From NCBI GenBank assembly GCA_041645035.1, contig JBAZQU010000023.1:1-18956 (forward strand): a stretch of DNA of 18,956 bases. Direction: 5' to 3'. The position numbers and the translations under genes are program-made. The stretch is from 2-02-FULL-48-14 sp041645035. GTDB taxonomy: Bacteria; Patescibacteriota; Gracilibacteria; UBA1369; 2-02-FULL-48-14. Under the pieces are notes generated by a model. It had not been told where the DNA came from. It ran no database searches and worked only from the letters and a program-made list of their open reading frames with translations. Numbering within the stretch: position 1 is the stretch's first letter; every line of letters starts with the position of its first letter. Shown piece after piece: positions 15,442 to 18,956 of the stretch.

Positions 15442-16203
15442 ATGGAAAAAGATTTGAAAAAACTGGTGATTGAAGAATTTTCTGGAGAAAACGCTCAACT
15501 TCAATATGTAAAAAAAGCGGAAGAAGGGGTGTGGATTTCAGAATTGCACTTCATAAAGAAATATTTCATCAAAAAAGGCGCCAGTATTTTAGATATTGGC
15601 TGTGGAACCGGAAGAACAACAATTTCTCTTTCAAAAATGGGCTTCAAGATAATAGGAATAGATCTTGTCCCAGCGATGATTGAGAACGCAAAGAAAATTG
15701 CCAAAAAGAAAAGCATCAAAATTGATTACAGAATAGATGATGCCACTAACTTTCATTTTCAAAAAAATACTTTTGATTATGCTCTTTTTTCAAATCAGGG
15801 ATGGACTCAAATTCCGGGGAGCAAAAATCGATTAAAGGCCCTCAAAGAAGTACATAGAATCTTAAAAAAGGGCGGAATTTTTATATTTACAACACATCCC
15901 AGGGTTTGGAATTGGCAATTTTCTCTTTTCTTGACCATGAAATGGCTACGATTTTATATCTTGAAACCCATAGGATTCAACATTTGGGAACAGGATTTCG
16001 GGGATAGATTTTTTGAAAGAGAAACAAGTGATATGCAAAAAACTTATAAAACCAGTCAATACATCCACATCCCTTCCATAAGAGAAGTTGAACGAGAAAT
16101 AAAAGAAACTGGCTTCAAAATACTTGAGGTTAATGGGAAATTACAAATCTCCAAGGAAGACCAAAGAAGTCACCCGCCAGTTTTTTATATATGTCAGAAA
16201 TAA
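15442..16203 (+). CDS. class I SAM-dependent methyltransferase
   Basis: A 253-residue protein with the Rossmann SAM-binding signature ILDIGCGTGRTTISL (about 49-63), the acidic residue ending strand 2 (IIGIDLVP), a DDATNFHF stretch and the post-motif LKKGGIFIFTTHPR. This is the Methyltransf_11/25 type, which acts on small molecules or less often on proteins and lipids; the target is not evident. It follows the membrane protein gene after 8 nt. The codon use is AT-rich (21 G+C in the 60 bases from 15601), pointing to transfer from another genome. There is no restriction enzyme or target-recognition domain nearby, so a DNA methylase role is unlikely. Confidence 0.85.
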   Translation: MEKDLKKLVIEEFSGENAQLQYVKKAEEGVWISELHFIKKYFIKKGASILDIGCGTGRTTISLSKMGFKIIGIDLVPAMIENAKKIAKKKSIKIDYRIDDATNFHFQKNTFDYALFSNQGWTQIPGSKNRLKALKEVHRILKKGGIFIFTTHPRVWNWQFSLFLTMKWLRFYILKPIGFNIWEQDFGDRFFERETSDMQKTYKTSQYIHIPSIREVEREIKETGFKILEVNGKLQISKEDQRSHPPVFYICQK

Positions 16204-16237
16204 TTCGCACCAAAATTTATATTACCTAACGGCACTG

Positions 16238-16265
16238 TTGTGTGAAAGGGTAGAAAAGTTATACT
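16238..16265 (+). promoter_or_regulatory. possible promoter for the 61-residue membrane protein gene
   Basis: TTGTGT (16238-16243), 16-nt spacer, TATACT (16260-16265). The -10 is good, the -35 poor. Predicted leader about 28 nt. Confidence 0.4.
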
Positions 16266-16299
16266 ATCCCCGGACATTATCTAATTTTCAATTATAATT

Positions 16300-16485
16300 A
16301 TGAAAATACTGAATACAATTGCTCTTATCGGTCAGTATGTTTTAATTTTAATATATGCCGGAGTAATTCTTAATCAGGAACTCAATGGAATAACTTTTGG
16401 GTATCTGTTAGGGGAACTATTGCCAATTTCCTTGACTGTTATAACAATCGTATATCTACACAAAACAAGAAAATTGGTTAAATAA
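16300..16485 (+). CDS. small two-helix membrane protein, unknown
   Basis: A 61-residue protein with two hydrophobic segments (about 5-24 and 32-52) and a basic C-terminal end, HKTRKLVK. No family is recognised. It has a plausible promoter of its own and shares the AT-rich composition of the preceding methyltransferase. Two-helix proteins of this size are common in accessory regions; a toxin or a membrane-stress role are possibilities without evidence. Confidence 0.6.
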   Translation: MKILNTIALIGQYVLILIYAGVILNQELNGITFGYLLGELLPISLTVITIVYLHKTRKLVK

Positions 16486-16531
16486 ACGCGATTAATCTAA
16501 CCAAGAATGTTGTAATAAATAATAAAATTTT

Positions 16532-16798
16532 ATGACCATGCGCATTGAACTCGAACCGGATACCCCAGAAGCTCGCGAAGAAGTTTTTGATGCTGTCGTG
16601 GCTGAACTTGAGGACCGGACGCCTGAAGAGGGCCCTTTGCGTGGAAATATAACATTTGAATTCCACCCGGATCCTGAAGCTCCCAGCGTATCGGTCTCCC
16701 TTAATGGAAGTGTGCTATACATCCCTTTTATGGAAGCATTCGAGGCAGCAATGGCCCGAACGCGTTCCGGCATCAAGTTCGCTCTGGTTGAGGAATAA
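16532..16798 (+). CDS. small acidic protein of unknown function
   Basis: An 88-residue soluble, acidic protein (rich in Glu and Pro) beginning MTMRIELEPDTPEAREEV; Met3 is an alternative start. The predicted order is helix (REEVFDAVVAELEDR), strand (GNITFEFHPD), strand (SVSVSLNGSV), helix (MEAFEAAMARTRSG). G+C is clearly higher than in the genes just upstream. No known family is recognised. A similar order of elements can be read in the protein at 17617-17913 on the far side of the toxin-antitoxin pair. No promoter or Shine-Dalgarno is clear; it may be read from the promoter of the preceding gene. Confidence 0.65.
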   Translation: MTMRIELEPDTPEAREEVFDAVVAELEDRTPEEGPLRGNITFEFHPDPEAPSVSVSLNGSVLYIPFMEAFEAAMARTRSGIKFALVEE

Positions 16799-16837
16799 CC
16801 CTAAGTTTTAACATCCCACGGCTGAACAGAGAAACGC

Positions 16838-16866
16838 TTGATTTGAATTAAAAAGGTGTGTACAAT
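16838..16866 (+). promoter_or_regulatory. promoter of the toxin-antitoxin operon
   Basis: TTGATT (16838-16843), 17-nt spacer, TACAAT (16861-16866). Predicted start near 16873. It overlaps the upstream GTG at 16858, which therefore cannot be the translation start from this promoter. Confidence 0.6.
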
Positions 16867-16876
16867 AAATGTGTAA

Positions 16877-16888
16877 TAAGTTTACTTA
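16877..16888 (+). promoter_or_regulatory. possible antitoxin operator (inverted repeat)
   Basis: TAAGT-TT-ACTTA is a 5+5 inverted repeat just downstream of the predicted transcription start and 5 nt before the antitoxin ATG. Ribbon-helix-helix antitoxins commonly bind such repeats to repress their own operon. Short, so chance is possible. Confidence 0.35.
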
Positions 16889-16893
16889 CTTTT

Positions 16894-17142
16894 ATGAACA
16901 CAGCTGTAGCGCAAAGGAAACGTATCAATTTCATGGCAGAACCTTCCCTCCTGAGTGAAATGGAGGAATTAATACCCAGTGGCCTCCGAAGCGATTTTAT
17001 TAATGAGGCGATCGAGCGGGCTCTGATTCATTTTTCGAAAAAAACAGCACGCCAAGAGGCTGAAAATTTAAGAAAAAAAATAAACTTGAAGATAGGTAGT
17101 AATGAAAAACTTTACAAAATAATTCGTGCCGGAAGACTCTAA
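16894..17142 (+). CDS. ribbon-helix-helix antitoxin of a PIN toxin pair
   Basis: An 82-residue protein. Residues 8-45 fit a CopG/Arc-like ribbon-helix-helix: strand QRKRINFMAEP, helix SLLSEMEELI, turn PSGLRS, helix DFINEAIERAL. A charged C-terminal helix (KKTARQEAENLRKK) probably wraps the toxin. The open frame extends to a GTG at 16858, but the promoter box lies there, so ATG 16894 is preferred, giving a leader of about 21 nt. The last 17 nt overlap the start of the PIN gene, the classic arrangement of type II toxin-antitoxin operons. It would neutralise the toxin and repress the operon. Confidence 0.85.
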   Translation: MNTAVAQRKRINFMAEPSLLSEMEELIPSGLRSDFINEAIERALIHFSKKTARQEAENLRKKINLKIGSNEKLYKIIRAGRL

Positions 17143-17557
17143 TATTTACGTTATTGACTCGTCTGTCGCCATAAAATGGCTGACTAACGAAGAACCCTTC
17201 AAGGAAGAAGCTGTAAAAGTTTTTGACGACTACTTTAACGAAAAAATCGAGCTGGTTGTCCCCGATATATTCTGGTGGGAGTTGGGAAATTACTTTGGAC
17301 GAAAACTTGATTCTAAAACTGCTTATATTTCCATACAGACGATTAAAAAAAATCGAATGCGTACCTATATGCTCAGCAACGATATGTTTATGAAGAGTCT
17401 AAGAATTATGACAAAAGACGCGGGGATAAGTTTTTATGACGCCTCTTACCACGCCCTCGCCATTCAAATCGGCGGCACTTTTTTAACCTCCGATAAAAAA
17501 TACTATCAGAAAAAACGTCGCCTCGGTTCCATCCAACTGCTCGAAGACTATAGGTAA
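17126..17557 (+). CDS. PIN-domain toxin (VapC-like ribonuclease)
   Basis: A 143-residue PIN-domain protein. The four acidic metal-binding residues are all in place: Asp11 (VIDSSVAIKW), Glu52 (WWELGN), Asp105 (FYDASYHALA) and Asp123 (LTSDKKYY). VapC toxins are magnesium-dependent RNases that cut tRNA or rRNA when released from their antitoxin. The start is a GTG inside the antitoxin gene (17-nt overlap, different frame), suggesting coupled translation. A start further in would lose part of the strand carrying Asp11. The gene appears intact, so the pair is probably functional. The RNA target cannot be predicted from the sequence. Confidence 0.9.
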   Translation: MPEDSNIYVIDSSVAIKWLTNEEPFKEEAVKVFDDYFNEKIELVVPDIFWWELGNYFGRKLDSKTAYISIQTIKKNRMRTYMLSNDMFMKSLRIMTKDAGISFYDASYHALAIQIGGTFLTSDKKYYQKKRRLGSIQLLEDYR

Positions 17558-17559
17558 AG

Positions 17560-17589
17560 TTGCACTTACCGTCGTGAATATGGTAAATT
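17560..17589 (+). promoter_or_regulatory. probable promoter of the 98-residue unknown gene
   Basis: TTGCAC (17560-17565), 18-nt spacer ending in TGG, then TAAATT (17584-17589), an extended -10. Predicted start near 17596, leader about 21 nt. It begins just after the PIN gene stop, so this gene is not simply the third in the toxin operon. Confidence 0.5.
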
Positions 17590-17616
17590 GCATCCTATTT
17601 ATTAATATTAAAAAGT

Positions 17617-17913
17617 ATGAAAATAGATGTACCTGGACTCAACTCAAGCTATAGGCCTGGCGAAAATCCTGCTGTCGACGAGATAATCCAGACTATTAAC
17701 AAGGAACTGGGGCCATGCGCTGGCGGGTTTATTTATTTAGATGAACATGGCAATCCGACTGATCATCCTACCGAGAAAATGGTGATAAATATCCCAGGAG
17801 GGACCCCCTATGAAACTATGAATAAAATACGAAGAGCGATTGCCGTACTTATAGTTAAGCTTATGGCCCCGGCTGAGAATCAAGAATCCCAAGATCCGGT
17901 TTCCTCGACCTGA
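17617..17913 (+). CDS. small protein of unknown function
   Basis: A 98-residue soluble protein. It reads as helix (VDEIIQTINKEL), strand (GGFIYLDEHG), strand (KMVINIPGG) and a long helix (YETMNKIRRAIAVLIVKLM), with a flexible acidic tail. No family is recognised. It has its own likely promoter and is the only gene in the window ending in TGA. It lies between the toxin-antitoxin pair and pheS. The element order resembles that of the protein at 16532-16798, but no convincing residue identity is seen. Confidence 0.65.
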   Translation: MKIDVPGLNSSYRPGENPAVDEIIQTINKELGPCAGGFIYLDEHGNPTDHPTEKMVINIPGGTPYETMNKIRRAIAVLIVKLMAPAENQESQDPVSST

Positions 17914-17915
17914 GC

Positions 17916-17944
17916 TATACACTACAAGATTGCTCTGCTAAAAT
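17916..17944 (+). promoter_or_regulatory. probable pheS promoter
   Basis: TATACA (17916-17921), 17-nt spacer ending in TGC, then TAAAAT (17939-17944), an extended -10. It overlaps the first in-frame ATG (17943) and predicts transcription from about 17951, which favours ATG 17973 as the start of pheS. Confidence 0.5.
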
Positions 17945-17972
17945 GCGTGCACTGCTAACCGAGATTTTAGTC

Positions 17973-18956
17973 ATGCATGCTCAATTGGATCAAATCTACA
18001 AAAATGCAAAACATGAAATGGGTGCTGCGGTTTCTTTGGAGCAACTCAAAGAAGTGGAGCGAAAATATTTGGGGAAAAATAGTCAGCTCACCGAGTTGCT
18101 GAAGGGGGTGAAGGACCTCTCTATTGAAGAAAAACAAAAAACCGGGAAAGCCATTAATGAACTCAAGGTAGTTTTGGAGGCCGCATTCAAAGAAGCTGCA
18201 CGAAATATTGATTGCAAAGAAGTGGATCGCACCCTGCAAGAGGAATGGTTGGACCTCACGGCTCCCGGCACCGCCTACCCCATTGGTCACATACATCCCG
18301 CCTCGCAAACACAAGAAGAAGTGGAACGGATTTTTCAACAAATGGGCTTCACTGTGGTGGATGGACCTGAAATCGAAAGCGAATTTTACAATTTTGAGGG
18401 GCTCAATATTCCCGCGTATCACCCTGCTCGTGACATGCAAGATACCTTTTTTATAGATAAGCCGGGGGATGAAGTGGAGGGTAAATTGGTTTTGCGAACG
18501 CAAACTTCTCCAAACCAATTGCGTGCTATGCGTAAATATGGAGCGCCGCTGCGAATTATCGTGCCGGGGCGTGTGTTCCGCAATGAAGCCACGGATGCTT
18601 CCCACGAACACACTTTTGATCAAGTGGAAGGACTGCTTGTTGACACCGATACTTCCATCGCAAACCTAAAGGCGGTGATGCGGGATTTCTTGAGTCGTCT
18701 TTTCAAGCGTGAAATGAAAGTACGTTTCCGCCCGGGCTATTTTCCTTTTGTGGAACCCGGAATGGAATTGGACATGTCCTGCGTGTTTTGTGACGAAAAA
18801 GGCTGCCGTGTTTGCAAAAAAACAGGTTGGATAGAATTCATGGGCTGTGGCATGGTCCATCCTAATGTATTGAAAGCAGGTGGTATCGATAGCAAAAAAT
18901 ATCAGGGTTGGGCTTTTGGTTTCGGCCTCACCCGCCTTGTGATGATGCGCTACGGC
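17973..18956 (+). CDS. pheS: phenylalanyl-tRNA synthetase alpha subunit (3' end missing)
   Basis: The frame stays open to the window edge (328 codons from ATG 17973), so the C-terminal end is missing. The product attaches phenylalanine to tRNAPhe as an alpha2-beta2 enzyme with PheT. An N-terminal coiled-coil leads to YLGKNSQLTELLKG, then class II motif 1 (HPASQTQEEVERIF), the HPARDMQDTFF stretch, motif 2 (RIIVPGRVFRNEATDASHEHTFDQ) and the start of motif 3 (GFGLTRLVMM). A four-cysteine insertion, C-x2-C and C-x2-C within about 22 residues before TGWIEFMGCGMVHP, is shared by many bacterial PheS proteins. An earlier in-frame ATG at 17943 would add 10 residues, but it overlaps the promoter and the shorter form matches usual family length. 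pheT is expected beyond the right edge. Confidence 0.95.
   Translation, partial: MHAQLDQIYKNAKHEMGAAVSLEQLKEVERKYLGKNSQLTELLKGVKDLSIEEKQKTGKAINELKVVLEAAFKEAARNIDCKEVDRTLQEEWLDLTAPGTAYPIGHIHPASQTQEEVERIFQQMGFTVVDGPEIESEFYNFEGLNIPAYHPARDMQDTFFIDKPGDEVEGKLVLRTQTSPNQLRAMRKYGAPLRIIVPGRVFRNEATDASHEHTFDQVEGLLVDTDTSIANLKAVMRDFLSRLFKREMKVRFRPGYFPFVEPGMELDMSCVFCDEKGCRVCKKTGWIEFMGCGMVHPNVLKAGGIDSKKYQGWAFGFGLTRLVMMRYG

Noticed and set aside
15442..16203. Methyltransferase as part of a restriction-modification or defence system
   Set aside because: The motifs are those of small-molecule or general SAM methyltransferases; no nuclease, helicase or target-recognition domain is present nearby.
17967..18623. 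Minus-strand ORF of 218 codons
   Set aside because: It lies entirely opposite pheS, whose class II synthetase motifs are unmistakable.
1..18956. CRISPR array, IS element, integrase or phage genes
   Set aside because: I saw no regularly spaced repeats, transposase or integrase motifs or structural phage proteins. The two wall hydrolases lack holin or phage neighbours, so they are not read as prophage lysis genes.
299..18956. UGA read as glycine (Gracilibacteria-type code)
   Set aside because: topA, nadE, phosphohexomutase, pheS and others are full length in the standard code with normal GGN glycine codons and no in-frame TGA.

Overview
The window looks like chromosomal DNA from a small-genome bacterium, most likely of the Candidate Phyla Radiation (Patescibacteria), with Peregrinibacteria as a reasonable but unproven guess. 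The reasons are the mix of single-copy housekeeping genes (rpmB, smpB, nadE, topA, an HU gene, pheS), very compact spacing, large secreted proteins of the kind seen in that group, and an almost complete lack of Shine-Dalgarno motifs. Full-length families read through without in-frame TGA, so the code is standard (not the UGA=Gly code of Gracilibacteria), but TGA is nearly absent as a stop: I count 15 TAA, 5 TAG and 1 TGA.

Layout. 1-39: 5' part of a tRNA-Thr (minus), then a hairpin-rich gap. 299-3054 (minus): an M50 membrane protease followed closely by a secreted SLH-domain surface protein. 3134-3863: rpmB with a terminator, tRNA-Ser(GGA), and a 55-residue lipoprotein on the minus strand with its own terminator. 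3988-5253 (plus): smpB and nadE. 5250-7240 (minus): a two-gene operon of peptidoglycan hydrolases, a GH73-type glucosaminidase and an M23 endopeptidase, which share a related N-terminal region. 7317-8939 (plus): a phosphomannomutase/phosphoglucomutase and a small membrane protein. 8936-11725 (minus): a 929-residue secreted protein. 11777-14011 (minus): topA, divergent from the HU gene (14129-14404). 14612-17913 (plus): an accessory stretch with a YbaK-type deacylase, an AT-rich membrane protein and methyltransferase, two small unknowns, a ribbon-helix-helix/PIN toxin-antitoxin pair and a third small unknown. 17973-end: pheS, cut by the window edge.

Together the genes cover translation (L28, SmpB, PheS, tRNAs, aminoacyl-tRNA editing), DNA topology (TopA, HU), NAD synthesis, sugar-phosphate supply for surface glycans, and the cell surface (SLH protein, large secreted protein, lipoprotein, M50 protease, two wall hydrolases). 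The accessory stretch has the lowest G+C and carries the toxin-antitoxin pair, so it is the likeliest acquired segment. I could identify several sigma70-like promoters by eye; most give short predicted leaders of about 15-28 nt. Nothing here is a clear new defence or mobile system. The most unusual items are the paired hydrolases with a common N-terminal region and no signal peptide, and the translation-signal peculiarities.
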